Positions 1 through 10,442 of a stretch of DNA of 64,000 nucleotides are shown here, one piece after another. The DNA is taken from contig CANLXL010000010.1 of the NCBI GenBank assembly GCA_947495125.1, forward strand, positions 104,403 to 168,402. Reading direction: 5' to 3'. The translations under genes were made by a program, and so were the position numbers. Origin of the DNA: an uncultured Flaviramulus sp. (GTDB lineage: Bacteria; Bacteroidota; Bacteroidia; Flavobacteriales; Flavobacteriaceae). Under the pieces are notes generated by a model. It saw only the letters and a program-made list of their open reading frames with translations. It was not told the origin of the DNA and made no database searches. Position 1 is the stretch's first letter, and each line of letters begins with the position of its first letter.

Positions 1-2
1 GA

Positions 3-707
3 CAAGCAACACTTACCAATGCTAGACCTACATTGACAGGTAGTGGAAACTGGACTACAGACCCAACAATAAATTATAACAATTCAGATTTATTTAAAGC
101 ATGGGTATTAATGCTTGAATCACCAAGTAATTCATCAAGCTACCAATATGATGTTACTAATATAGGAAGACAAGTATTAGGTAATCATTTTTTAGTATTA
201 AGAGACCAATTCACTAAGAGTTATAAGGCAAAAAATATAAATCAGCTGAAAGAAACAGGAAAGAAAATGCTTGATTTATTTGATGATTTAGATAAACTTT
301 TAGCAACGCAATCATCTTTTTTACTAGGGAAATGGCTGGAAGATGCCAAAGCTTTTGGAGTTAATAAAGAAGAACAAAAATATTATGAGCATAATGCAAG
401 AAACATTATCACTACTTGGGGTACAGCTGCCCAAAGTTTAAATGATTATGCAAGCAGATCTTGGGCCGGATTAACAAAGACGTTTTATAAAAAACGCTGG
501 GAACTATTTATTAATGATGTCATTCAGTCCGTTGAAGATAATAAAGAATTTAATGAAAAAGCATTTTATGATAAAGTAACACAATTTGAATGGAAATGGA
601 CACAAGGTAAAGAGCGATATAATGATAAACCAGATGGTAGTGCAGTAAATATCTCTAAAGAATTAATTAAGAAATATAGGAATAACTTAGAAAAAGAATC
701 AATATGA
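3..707 (+). CDS. alpha-N-acetylglucosaminidase (NAGLU, GH89), C-terminal part; 5' end lies outside the window
   Basis: Frame is open to the window edge (QATLTNARPTLTGSGNW...); NIITTWGTAAQSLNDYASRSWAGLTKTFYKKRWELF resembles the NAGLU C-terminal domain and the full GH89 at 28898-31441 (RRILTVWG...NDYAARMWGGLTRDYYRERM). Confidence 0.85.
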   Translation, partial: QATLTNARPTLTGSGNWTTDPTINYNNSDLFKAWVLMLESPSNSSSYQYDVTNIGRQVLGNHFLVLRDQFTKSYKAKNINQLKETGKKMLDLFDDLDKLLATQSSFLLGKWLEDAKAFGVNKEEQKYYEHNARNIITTWGTAAQSLNDYASRSWAGLTKTFYKKRWELFINDVIQSVEDNKEFNEKAFYDKVTQFEWKWTQGKERYNDKPDGSAVNISKELIKKYRNNLEKESI

Positions 708-2503
708 AGCTATTAAACATGCAATACATAGTTTTAGCTTTAATACTTATAGGATATGCCTGTTCAAAATCAAAAGATGATAATACCATTGATCCACCAG
801 GACCTATTCTAGAGACTAATATAGAAATAGGATATTTAGAAACTGAAAAAGGAGATTATAATGTAGGAGAACAAATTAATTTAAATACATTCAAAATAAC
901 CAACGTTTCAACTACGGCTGTTAGTATTTCAAGTGTTATTGTTAGAATAAAAGACTTTTCTACAAATGCGATTCTTCACGATTTTGAAACAGTCAGCGAT
1001 CTAAAAATTGAAATTGGTAAAGAGCAGGATATTAATTCAAATACTGTTTTTACTATTCCAGGAAATTTTCAAAAAAAATCATATGGAGTTTATATAAGAG
1101 TCATTTTTTCAAATGGTACAGCAAGAGAACTTTACAAAACTTTTTTTAGGGTTGTAGATGCTCAAACACTAACAACTTATAGAATAGATAAAGAAGATTA
1201 TAATGGATTACCTGTTTTCAAATTAAGAGGAGGTTTAAGTGCAGAGTATGCCGTACAAAAATCGGCAGCAACATTTGTATCTGGAATTTCGCATACCTGG
1301 ACTACGCCTATTGAAACTATAGCCTCAACACCAGATTTTTTAGAACGCTCTATAAACAATACAATAAGTTTTTATAATGACGCCATTGGTTCAACAACAC
1401 CAATTGAAACTGTTATATTAGCTACAGGTATTCCAGGAGTGCAATATCTGGCAAGAAACATGAAAGCTGTTGTATTACCATTGCACTATTTGGTAGCATC
1501 TGGTACTGTTAAAGAAGCACAAACTATATTAGAACAGGCAAATAATTCAGGGTATTCAACCTATGGTACTATAGGTCATGATTTTTCAATTACAAATACA
1601 CAAAGTGTAGGATGGATAAAACTATTAGATGTGCCGGAACAATACAAAAAATTCATAAACAACCACCAAGTACAAAATGTTATTCTATTAGGGCATACAG
1701 GAACTAATGATGGAGAAACTTCAGCACAAAAAGTAACAGATGCCAGAAATGAATACGAAGCAGGCTCATTGTATTTAATGCGTTTTGCAGGCGATGCGTC
1801 TGATGGGTACTTAAAACAAATATTAAGTGATTATAACACTACAAGATTATCAGCTGTTACTAAGATAGCCGATTGGGAAGCAGGTATTATTCCAGAGCAA
1901 ATAGATAATTTTACTAATACCCTTAAAACAGAAACAAGTGTATCTATAACTTCTATAACTGCGGATGATGGTGTACATCTATGGAATATAGGAACCTATA
2001 CCTCATTATCATTAATGCAAAAAAATAAATCTATTTTTGAAGTTGACGGACCAGTTTTAAGAGGAGTTTCTACAAATCAATATTTACTTGGTAATCCAAG
2101 TTATGAGAGCTATATAAGATATGTACCCTTCTTGTATTTTGCAGGGATTTCTGCTGAATTTCAATATGACAATTGGTTGAATACAAAAATAAAATCAGCA
2201 ATTAATAGTTATTTTCCAGATATTGTATTTGAAGATTTAACATTTTGGACAAATGATGCTGCTATGGATGTCTTGTTAAAATCTAAAGGATTAACAGTTC
2301 GATCAAGTAATTATCAGGAAGGCCAACTTTGGGATATTAGTAATGGTCTAAACAGCCTTACAGAAGTAAGAGCTGTGGATATTCTTCATAACAGAACATC
2401 ATCAGAATATAAGAACTGGAATCAAAGTTTACAATATTTAAACATAAATGATTTAAAAGATATATCAAGTAAATTCCCCGAAATTAAAGTTACATTAAAA
2501 TGA
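704..2503 (+). CDS. putative lipoprotein of unknown function, paralog of next gene
   Basis: Lipobox-like ILIGYAC; ATGA overlap with the upstream GH89; shares LRGGLSAEYAVQKSA..SGISHTW with the downstream paralog. Confidence 0.7.
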   Translation: MKLLNMQYIVLALILIGYACSKSKDDNTIDPPGPILETNIEIGYLETEKGDYNVGEQINLNTFKITNVSTTAVSISSVIVRIKDFSTNAILHDFETVSDLKIEIGKEQDINSNTVFTIPGNFQKKSYGVYIRVIFSNGTARELYKTFFRVVDAQTLTTYRIDKEDYNGLPVFKLRGGLSAEYAVQKSAATFVSGISHTWTTPIETIASTPDFLERSINNTISFYNDAIGSTTPIETVILATGIPGVQYLARNMKAVVLPLHYLVASGTVKEAQTILEQANNSGYSTYGTIGHDFSITNTQSVGWIKLLDVPEQYKKFINNHQVQNVILLGHTGTNDGETSAQKVTDARNEYEAGSLYLMRFAGDASDGYLKQILSDYNTTRLSAVTKIADWEAGIIPEQIDNFTNTLKTETSVSITSITADDGVHLWNIGTYTSLSLMQKNKSIFEVDGPVLRGVSTNQYLLGNPSYESYIRYVPFLYFAGISAEFQYDNWLNTKIKSAINSYFPDIVFEDLTFWTNDAAMDVLLKSKGLTVRSSNYQEGQLWDISNGLNSLTEVRAVDILHNRTSSEYKNWNQSLQYLNINDLKDISSKFPEIKVTLK

Positions 2504-4320
2504 GAATGAGAGTTTTATACCCAACAAGTTTGCTGTTGATTGTATTATTTATTGCTTGTAAATATGAAAGCAAAAACGAAATTATAAGGCAAGGGCCTCC
2601 TTTAAAAGCAAAAATTGAATTAAATAAAGGAGCTTATAAATCAGGTGATATAATCGAGTCTAAAATAACCCTTGAAAATCAAAATAGCAAAACAGTTACA
2701 ATTGAAGAATTAGGACTGAAAATTGTAAATATATCTGATGGTTCAAATGCTCAAATTAGACAATTACAGGTCATAAGAGTTAATTGGAAAAAGAATAAAA
2801 AACATGATTTTATTATAGATATAAAAACAGAGGATTTAAAAAAAGGAGCTTATGGTATTTATATTACCCAAAAAGAAAAAGGGTACAAATCGGATGAAAC
2901 ATACCATACCTTTTTTAGAATAATAGATGAAGATGAGCTAACCGTTTTTGATATTGAAACAGAAAATATTGACGATGTTCCAATTTTTAAATTAGACGGC
3001 GGTATGAGTGCCGAGTACATTGTGGAAAAATCAGCAGAAAACCTAATGTCCGGAATGTCTCATTCTTGGTATGTAAATGGCCCCGGATCAGGGCCAAACC
3101 ATGTACTGGCAACGCCAAATTATTTAGAAAAATCGGTAAACAAAACAGTAAGCTTTTATAATGAAACTTTTGGTAAAAATACTGAAATAGAAACGGTATT
3201 AATTACAACAGGGTTTCCATCAATACCGTATATTTCGAATGCTTTAAAGGCTCCTGTTTTACCTATGCATTTTTTGGTGAGTGTTAATACCGTCAAGGAG
3301 ATTCAAACCATTTTAAAAACAGCAAATGATAATAACATTGCATCGTATGCAACGTTGAGCCATGATCCATCTGTCCCGTATGCAGTATCGTGGATTAAAC
3401 TATTAGAATTGCCTGAAGCATATAAAAGTTTTATTAGGCAACATAAGGTGAAAAATGTGGTTATTCTTGGTGCAACAGGTACAAGTGGAGGCGAAACTAA
3501 AGCCAAACAATTGTTATATGATGATAGTATTGAAGGAGCATATGCTAATAGAAGTATTTACATTATGTACCCGGGAACCTCACCAGATGATGTAAAAACC
3601 TTAAATGAAAAGATTGTTGATTTAAAAGACTTTAAACAGCAAGATAATTTTATAAGAATAGCTGATTGGGAAAGTGGCATTAACCAAAGTCAAATAATCA
3701 ACTTTACGGATAATGCCAAGGGTATTGACCAATCTATTGCGGTAACAACCATAACAGCTGAAGATTTGGGTAGATTATACGCGTTAGGAGGCTATAGTAG
3801 TTTAGCATTGATGCATAAGAACAAGGAGAAGTTTAATGGCGTAAAAGGCGTAATTTTCAACCCCTACTTAATAGCACATCCGACAATTGAACTTAAAAAA
3901 GGATTTGTCCCCTTATTATATTGGCAGCTGGTGGGCGCCCAGTATACTGTTTATAATATGGAGAACGATTTGTTAAAGGCGGTTAGCCATTTTTACCCCG
4001 ATACTGATGCGAAGAAGTTGAAATTATGGTTGAATTCTACACGAAATTTTGGAGCAAAATGGTCTGCGAATAATTTAAAGAAAGAACTCACAGAAAAAGG
4101 ATATACAAACTTTATAGAAAACAATTATGAAGTTGATGAAGTTTGGGATTTATTAGATGGTGTTGATTCTCCAAGTGAGTTACTATACAAAGAAGTAAAT
4201 AGTAGTTTTGGTTTTAAAAAACTTAAAAATTGGAATAACTCTTTAGTTCCTATTACAATAGAAGATATCAAAGAATTATCCAAACTTTTTGGAGGGTTTC
4301 AGGTTGAAACTCAATACTAA
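2500..4320 (+). CDS. putative lipoprotein of unknown function, paralog of previous gene
   Basis: Lipobox-like LFIAC; ATGA overlap; LDGGMSAEYIVEKSAENLMSGMSHSW shared with 704-2503. Confidence 0.7.
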   Translation: MRMRVLYPTSLLLIVLFIACKYESKNEIIRQGPPLKAKIELNKGAYKSGDIIESKITLENQNSKTVTIEELGLKIVNISDGSNAQIRQLQVIRVNWKKNKKHDFIIDIKTEDLKKGAYGIYITQKEKGYKSDETYHTFFRIIDEDELTVFDIETENIDDVPIFKLDGGMSAEYIVEKSAENLMSGMSHSWYVNGPGSGPNHVLATPNYLEKSVNKTVSFYNETFGKNTEIETVLITTGFPSIPYISNALKAPVLPMHFLVSVNTVKEIQTILKTANDNNIASYATLSHDPSVPYAVSWIKLLELPEAYKSFIRQHKVKNVVILGATGTSGGETKAKQLLYDDSIEGAYANRSIYIMYPGTSPDDVKTLNEKIVDLKDFKQQDNFIRIADWESGINQSQIINFTDNAKGIDQSIAVTTITAEDLGRLYALGGYSSLALMHKNKEKFNGVKGVIFNPYLIAHPTIELKKGFVPLLYWQLVGAQYTVYNMENDLLKAVSHFYPDTDAKKLKLWLNSTRNFGAKWSANNLKKELTEKGYTNFIENNYEVDEVWDLLDGVDSPSELLYKEVNSSFGFKKLKNWNNSLVPITIEDIKELSKLFGGFQVETQY

Positions 4321-4334
4321 ACAGTTAAGCCAAA

Positions 4335-4622
4335 ATGGAAACAGAATTTGACGAAAAATTGTGGTTTATTTATGGCTGTTGTAAAGAAAAGCATTACTTA
4401 ATAGGAACCTCTCGTAATTTTAATGGTAAGATTTATGCTTGGTGCCCTAAAAAAAAGCTGAGTATTTTTTTATCAATCAATGAGATGTCAAAGATGTCTC
4501 TATATTGCAAATATTGGATTAATGGATATTTAAGTGGGACTTACCCTAATCTGCCTTTGAACTCTAAAGGAGAAGTAGATTTTTATGCGTTGAAATGTGA
4601 AAAATGGTCTGAGTATACTTAA
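4335..4622 (+). CDS. small hypothetical protein
   Basis: 95-aa ORF 15 bp downstream of the paralog pair; no recognised domain. Confidence 0.4.
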   Translation: METEFDEKLWFIYGCCKEKHYLIGTSRNFNGKIYAWCPKKKLSIFLSINEMSKMSLYCKYWINGYLSGTYPNLPLNSKGEVDFYALKCEKWSEYT

Positions 4623-4855
4623 AAAATTGTTATTCAGCCTACTATATTATATTAATTGCAAAACGGACTTATTATATTTTGATATACACATGAAGACAAG
4701 AGGTTTTAAGTCACAAAAATAGATTTAATTTCAAGCCCAATCTAAATAATAACAAACATACTATATTTAAAATCTAGCTTAAAATGAGGGACTGTATTGA
4801 ATAAAGATAATTTTAATGTTTAAAAGCGAAAATTCATTAATCAAAATAGTAAACT

Positions 4856-5713
4856 TTAAAACTGATTAATAGCTATTTCAACTAATGGTCCCATTATATT
4901 ATATCCTTTTTGATTTGGGTGGACACCATCAATTGAGTATTCCTTTTTTAACGCATACGTGTCATCAGCCATAGCACAAAAATAATCTACAAAAGGTATA
5001 TTATGCTGTCTAGCATATTTCTGAATAGAGGCGTTTAATGCTACTATACGCTTTGACGGTTTAATCTCAGGTACCCAAAAATAGTACCTAGTTGGTAGTA
5101 CAGAGCACATTATAACATTAATGCCATTGGTTTGAGCCAATTCAACCATAGAGAAAATATTGTTTTCAATCATTTTATTAGTTGTAGGGCCTGTGTTCCC
5201 AGCAATATCATTAGTACCTGCCAACAGAACTACAATTTTTGGTTTTAAATCAATAACATCTTGCCTAAAACGAAGCAATATTTGGGCTGTTGTTTGACCA
5301 CTTATTCCTCTATTAATATAGTCTCTGTTTTTAAAAAAATCTGGTGAGTGAACTTTCCACATTTCCGTAATAGAGTTTCCCATAAAAATGACTCGATTAC
5401 CTTTGTTTGAATCATTTTTTAATTGGCTGTTAGCTTCTTGGTAGTATGTTAAATTGGCCCAATCATTCTTTGTTTTAGACCAATGGGTATATTCTTCTAT
5501 AATTTGTTGATCTGTTTTTCCGTCTATCAATTTAACTAATTGTGCGTCTTGAACTTTAGCAGAACTACAAGATAAAAAGGTTAGTGATAAGCATAATAAG
5601 ATAGAAAATTGTTTTAATGGTATTGATATCATGATGTTATAATTTAATAAAAATTCGTTTTTTATATAACCAGTAAGCAGGGATATAACAAAGCAAGGTA
5701 TAAGCAATGGCAT
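4856..5713 (-). CDS. SGNH/GDSL-type hydrolase (secreted lipoprotein-like); true start probably internal near 5632
   Basis: GNSITEMW, GISGQTTAQILLRF, VVLLAGTNDI and DGVHPNQKGY match SGNH blocks I, II, III and V; LSLTFLSCSS lipobox after an internal ATG. Confidence 0.85.
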   Translation of the reverse strand: MPLLIPCFVISLLTGYIKNEFLLNYNIMISIPLKQFSILLCLSLTFLSCSSAKVQDAQLVKLIDGKTDQQIIEEYTHWSKTKNDWANLTYYQEANSQLKNDSNKGNRVIFMGNSITEMWKVHSPDFFKNRDYINRGISGQTTAQILLRFRQDVIDLKPKIVVLLAGTNDIAGNTGPTTNKMIENNIFSMVELAQTNGINVIMCSVLPTRYYFWVPEIKPSKRIVALNASIQKYARQHNIPFVDYFCAMADDTYALKKEYSIDGVHPNQKGYNIMGPLVEIAINQF

Positions 5714-6752
5714 ACAGAAGAGATGTTAACTTAGGAGCAACACCTAAAGAAGTAATTGTTTCAAAAAACCAAATGTTGGTTGATTGCCCGTTAATTAGTT
5801 TCCAATCTAAAAAAACAGGATGTAACACGTGAAACAACACATACAAGGTAATGGCATTAGAGCCAAAAACAATCCCCATTTTAGTTCCCTTTTTATAGCC
5901 TAAATAATCGATTAAAAAAATTGAAGCAGCCAGAGTCAACATACCAAAACCTCCTGAATACAGTACAAATGAACTAGACCAAATGTTTTTATTGAGTGGA
6001 AAGTGCCAACTCCAAACGATTCCGGCTAATAGCAAAGTAAACCCTAATAAGAATAGCCATATAATTTTATCAGAAATACTTTTTTTAGAAGTTAGTAGCG
6101 CACCTGTAAGCATTCCTAAAATGCCTGTTACAATGGCAGGGAATGAACTAAAAAAACCTTCTGGCACCCATTGACCTTCTTGAAGGCTTAATACTAAACG
6201 GTCTATGTAATGTGCTACATTTTTGCTAGGTTCTAACATGCCAGAACCTATGTCTGGTATGTAGATAAAATACATACAAAGCCAATACCCAATCAAAATT
6301 GTAATGGCAATGTATACTTGTTGTTTCCATTTGGTATGAAGAAATAATAAGGCACAAACCAAATAAACCACAGCGATTCTTGGAAGAACTCCAGTATAAC
6401 CTACTCCATACCATCCGTAGTTTAAGATATCAAATTTTGGAAAAAGGTTTAAAAGGATGCCTACGCCCATAATTTTCACAAAACGTAAGACTGTTTTGGT
6501 ATAGAAGGCTTTAGTAGTGATTCCTTTGCTTTTTTTACTTCCAAAAGAAATAGCGATAGCAATTCCTACAATAAAAATAAAAAAAGGAAATATCAAATCA
6601 GTAGGTGTAGTGTTATTCCATTCAGCATGTGTCACAGGTAGATATACATGATCCCAGGTTGCAGGAGTACTTACCAAAATCATGGCCATTATAGTATAAC
6701 CTCTCATAGCATCCAAGGCTAAAAGCCTTTTGTGTGTTTTCATTAAATACAA
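5637..6752 (-). CDS. NagX/HGSNAT-like membrane acyltransferase (DUF5009-like)
   Basis: LLALDAMRGYTIMAMILV...HAEWNNTTPTDLIFPFFIFIVGIAIA and multiple TM segments are typical of the NagX/heparan-alpha-glucosaminide N-acetyltransferase family. Confidence 0.8.
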   Translation of the reverse strand: MYLMKTHKRLLALDAMRGYTIMAMILVSTPATWDHVYLPVTHAEWNNTTPTDLIFPFFIFIVGIAIAISFGSKKSKGITTKAFYTKTVLRFVKIMGVGILLNLFPKFDILNYGWYGVGYTGVLPRIAVVYLVCALLFLHTKWKQQVYIAITILIGYWLCMYFIYIPDIGSGMLEPSKNVAHYIDRLVLSLQEGQWVPEGFFSSFPAIVTGILGMLTGALLTSKKSISDKIIWLFLLGFTLLLAGIVWSWHFPLNKNIWSSSFVLYSGGFGMLTLAASIFLIDYLGYKKGTKMGIVFGSNAITLYVLFHVLHPVFLDWKLINGQSTNIWFFETITSLGVAPKLTSLLYAIAYTLLCYIPAYWLYKKRIFIKL

Positions 6753-6940
6753 ATTTTGAATAAATTATGTATAATGAATTTACAGACTATACGTCTCATA
6801 TGAGATTAAATTTTAACCTAAAAGGTTATAAATTTCATCTTAATTTCAATAACTAAAAAAATATTAAGTAATTGTTAGTTTAGGAAAATGGACTAATTAC
6901 TAAACTTTTAAGCTGAATATTTGAGCTTAAATTTTAACTC

Positions 6941-9900
6941 TCAAAAACTTAGTTTAGCGATAATTTCTTCATCATCTTTTTTTGTAAGCCTAATGATTTT
7001 AGTTTCGTTAGTTTCATTTTTTGAACCATAATATTTATACATGGTTACTTTCATAAAGGTGGGACTCTCGACCTTTTGGTTACGATCACCATAGTATTTA
7101 ATTTTTATGTAGTAATCTCCTTTTACTGCTTGTTTTAAAGTAAATTCCTCAGGTCCAAATCCTTGTGTCATATCTGGGGACATATGGCCACCAATTTTAG
7201 TAGAAGTGTGTTTATAAAAGCATTCTTCCAGATTAGGGTCTATTATGTGTAAATCGATATCTGTATCGTTGTGATTCCAATCGACTACAACTCTAATGTC
7301 ATAAGCCACTTCCTCTAGTAATCTTTTGTCAATTTGACTTAAATCTAAATCATTCTTATACTTTTTGATTAGGTGTTTGATTTCATTTTGTGCAATTAGA
7401 GCAATCCCTTTAAAAACTCGTCTGTGATTGCCTTTATAAATCTTACCAGTAATGATACCATTATATAAATCTAAGGCTTTCTGACATCGTCCAATAGCCT
7501 CATATGCTAAGGCTAAATCTCTATAAGATTGAGAATCTTCAGGTCTTAATTCCAGAATTCGTTTAAAGATAAATACAGCTAAATCATCTTCACCTGAATC
7601 TTGAAGTTGGTAAGCAAATACCTTTAGTAATTCATAATTGTCAAAATCGGTTTCTGCGATATTTGATAATATTCTATGTGAATAGCTTAAATCATTGAAT
7701 TGGGTTTTAAAATAATTTGAAATATCTATGTAGTAAGCGGGTGTTTTAATGTGTTCTTCACGTTGAACTAAATATAAATTATAAGCTTCTTCTTTATTTT
7801 TGACTTGTCGCAGTTGAGAAATATATTTCGTTTTAACTTCACGTTTTTTTATGGTAAGCTCTCCGGAATATATCTTATAATTTGGAGTTGGTACTTGTTG
7901 TTCTATTTGCTCTACTTGAATTGTCTGCCCATTCTCTTCTAGATTAAATATGATTGGAAGTGAATATAAAACATCTGCGGGTCTATCTCTTTGTTCTCCA
8001 GGTTTCAGATGTGGTAATAATCGAATTACTCGTTTAACTTCCTCTGTTATTTTTGGATGCGGAGATCTAACGCGAATACGACTAACTATTCCTTCTGATG
8101 AAACTGCAAATAGTACATTAATACGTTGGCGCCCAGAACCAAGGCCTAAATCATTGGCAATTTCCAAATTGAAATGATTTTTAACATGATTGCTAACTTT
8201 TTTAGAAAAACAATTTCTTAACTCTTGATTGTTTCCTTCACAACCAGGAAATATAGGTGCTTTATCAATTATTGTAAAAGGGATGTCAATACTATCATTA
8301 GTTTCTAACATTAACCCAAGATGAGATACTTCAGATGATTCAATAACCTCGTCATCAACTTCTGAAAATGCATTAAGCATACCGGTGCTCTGAACTCGCT
8401 CTACAACCATTTCCTCAACCTCTACTATTTCTTCATCTTGAACTATTTCTATAGTATCTGGAGCAGTAGGAAGTGCAGGAGATTCCATAAAAAAATCAGT
8501 AGTTTCATGCCTCACATTTTTTTGAGATTCTATGCGGGCTAATATTTTATTATATTCTTCTAATAATTCGTTTGGCGGGGTAATTTTATAAGTAATATAA
8601 TCCATAACATTTTCCAGAACTATTAAGGATGTATAATCAGTTACTAGGCCATATTCGGTTCCAAGTTTTGTGATTTGTGATTTGTTCTCTTTAGATTTTA
8701 TTTCAAGGTTGTCCAATTTCTTTTGTGCCCAAATCCTTTTTACTTGCTCAAATGAGGTACTTGATTTTTTTATGTTTATAATCACCCTTTGCTTAATTTC
8801 ATTGCCATAACCAAAATTTAAGGTAATGGTTTCATTACCCTTTAAATACTTTCCAGAAACAGAAAAATCATTAGTTACACTCGTTGGAGATTTAGGGTAA
8901 ATTTCCAGATTCTTTAAGTTGGATTCATACCCTAAATATTTATAATTTTCATATTTAAAATAAGATAAAGCCTCGTCATTAGATTTAGTACTCAAATTTA
9001 TATAAGCCCCGTTAGATGATTCCGCTAAATGATTTAATACCGAATGGTTAGATTTTGTTATGCTATTAATAATAAATATGGGTTTGACAGGATCTAAACC
9101 AATCTCGCTCAATGAAGTTATCCCTTCTGAAAACAAGAGTTTAGCGTCAACTTTATTTTTTAGGTTATAAATAATGTCATAATTAGTGCCTCCATCATAG
9201 ATTGTTTTTTCAATCGTATTTTTAAGTTTATCCCAATTACCATTTACAACTTTAAATTGTTTATCTAATAGAACCGTATTACTAAATGAAACAAAGTGTA
9301 CCGTGACATTAGTTAAGTGCTTAAAATAACCTTCTAATAATTTTAATTCTTTTTGGATATTCCGGTCTTTCATGGAAAGTGAGGCATCCCAAAAAAGAGC
9401 AATTTCATTTGGTTTATCTCTGAGTCTTTTTTTAGGTTTAAGAGTTTTATAGACATAAAAGTAATTATCGTAGGTTAGGATTTTTTTAGTATCCAAAGAA
9501 ACTGGAACCTTCACTGAAATATTTTTATTGGCTATGAAATTCTTTTTAGTAACACTGGTTTTGTAGTTTTTGTTCCAAGCAGAAAATTCAAGACCTGAAA
9601 TATTTCCGTTATCTATAACTGGTTTCCCCTTCTGATCGAACACGGTAATTTCTAACCCAAAATGGTTTAACTTATTTTTAAAGCTTAGGGGTAGGTTATA
9701 ATAGTGGTCTCCATTGTTATAAGTTAGCTCTTGTTCGTATGCCAGTAAAACTCTTTTATAACCATTAGGAGGGATTGGATAAATTCGGGCCTTGTAATTA
9801 TTTCCTGTTCCTTTTTCCAAGAGAGCCGGGTCTACACCACGTCTCACAACTTGTTCGAAAGCTACTCTACCTAATTCTTTGTCAACAACAACGGCTTCTC

Positions 9901-10168
9901 TTAACCTTCCATTTACATCTAAAGCAAAACGTGATACATTGTGTCCTTCTCCAAGAGGAAATGACAATTCACCTTCCAGAACTTGATTTGTGGGATTATA
10001 GAAAAGCATATCATAAGTTGTTGTCGCTATATTACCCACAATATTAACTTGTATATCTAGCGATGATAGACCTAATTCTTTGTCTTTAACTTTTAGTTTT
10101 GGAGAGTTTTGAGTGTATCCAAATGCCATTATCAACAGCATAAGAATAAGCGGAAGTCTTGTTTTCAT
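6941..10168 (-). CDS. VIT and VWA domain protein with TonB-C-like, TPR and DUF2135-like regions
   Basis: N-terminal VIT-like segment (GELSFPLGEGHNVSRFALDVNGRLREAVVVDKELGRVAFEQVVRRGVDPALLE), VWA-like (IALFWDASLSMKDR), C-terminal VVDWNHNDTDIDLHIIDP as in DUF2135. Confidence 0.8.
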   Translation of the reverse strand: MKTRLPLILMLLIMAFGYTQNSPKLKVKDKELGLSSLDIQVNIVGNIATTTYDMLFYNPTNQVLEGELSFPLGEGHNVSRFALDVNGRLREAVVVDKELGRVAFEQVVRRGVDPALLEKGTGNNYKARIYPIPPNGYKRVLLAYEQELTYNNGDHYYNLPLSFKNKLNHFGLEITVFDQKGKPVIDNGNISGLEFSAWNKNYKTSVTKKNFIANKNISVKVPVSLDTKKILTYDNYFYVYKTLKPKKRLRDKPNEIALFWDASLSMKDRNIQKELKLLEGYFKHLTNVTVHFVSFSNTVLLDKQFKVVNGNWDKLKNTIEKTIYDGGTNYDIIYNLKNKVDAKLLFSEGITSLSEIGLDPVKPIFIINSITKSNHSVLNHLAESSNGAYINLSTKSNDEALSYFKYENYKYLGYESNLKNLEIYPKSPTSVTNDFSVSGKYLKGNETITLNFGYGNEIKQRVIINIKKSSTSFEQVKRIWAQKKLDNLEIKSKENKSQITKLGTEYGLVTDYTSLIVLENVMDYITYKITPPNELLEEYNKILARIESQKNVRHETTDFFMESPALPTAPDTIEIVQDEEIVEVEEMVVERVQSTGMLNAFSEVDDEVIESSEVSHLGLMLETNDSIDIPFTIIDKAPIFPGCEGNNQELRNCFSKKVSNHVKNHFNLEIANDLGLGSGRQRINVLFAVSSEGIVSRIRVRSPHPKITEEVKRVIRLLPHLKPGEQRDRPADVLYSLPIIFNLEENGQTIQVEQIEQQVPTPNYKIYSGELTIKKREVKTKYISQLRQVKNKEEAYNLYLVQREEHIKTPAYYIDISNYFKTQFNDLSYSHRILSNIAETDFDNYELLKVFAYQLQDSGEDDLAVFIFKRILELRPEDSQSYRDLALAYEAIGRCQKALDLYNGIITGKIYKGNHRRVFKGIALIAQNEIKHLIKKYKNDLDLSQIDKRLLEEVAYDIRVVVDWNHNDTDIDLHIIDPNLEECFYKHTSTKIGGHMSPDMTQGFGPEEFTLKQAVKGDYYIKIKYYGDRNQKVESPTFMKVTMYKYYGSKNETNETKIIRLTKKDDEEIIAKLSF

Positions 10169-10442
10169 GAAGGGTGAAAGATTAAAATTAATAGCTGTAA
10201 GATCTTAGTTACAAGTTTTATGCCGCTTTATTATTGTTTTCTTTGTAATTATATGAAAGGCCTCGTTTTTTTAATACATGTGCACCTCACACTCCTGAAC
10301 CTAGTCTGTTTTAATCTGTGGAATCAAGGGTTTAATTTTTATTTGAACTAAGGGTAACTATAAAGCTACTGATTTAAAATTTTTAAAAACGGATTTACGA
10401 AAAAAATATAAAACCAAACACGATTGAAGTCCATTAATATTT

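Noticed and set aside
3303-3506. 67-aa minus-strand ORF
   Set aside because: Antisense to a well-supported CDS, no recognisable motif; spurious.
9775-10047. 90-aa plus-strand ORF
   Set aside because: Antisense within the VIT/VWA gene; composition typical of a shadow ORF.
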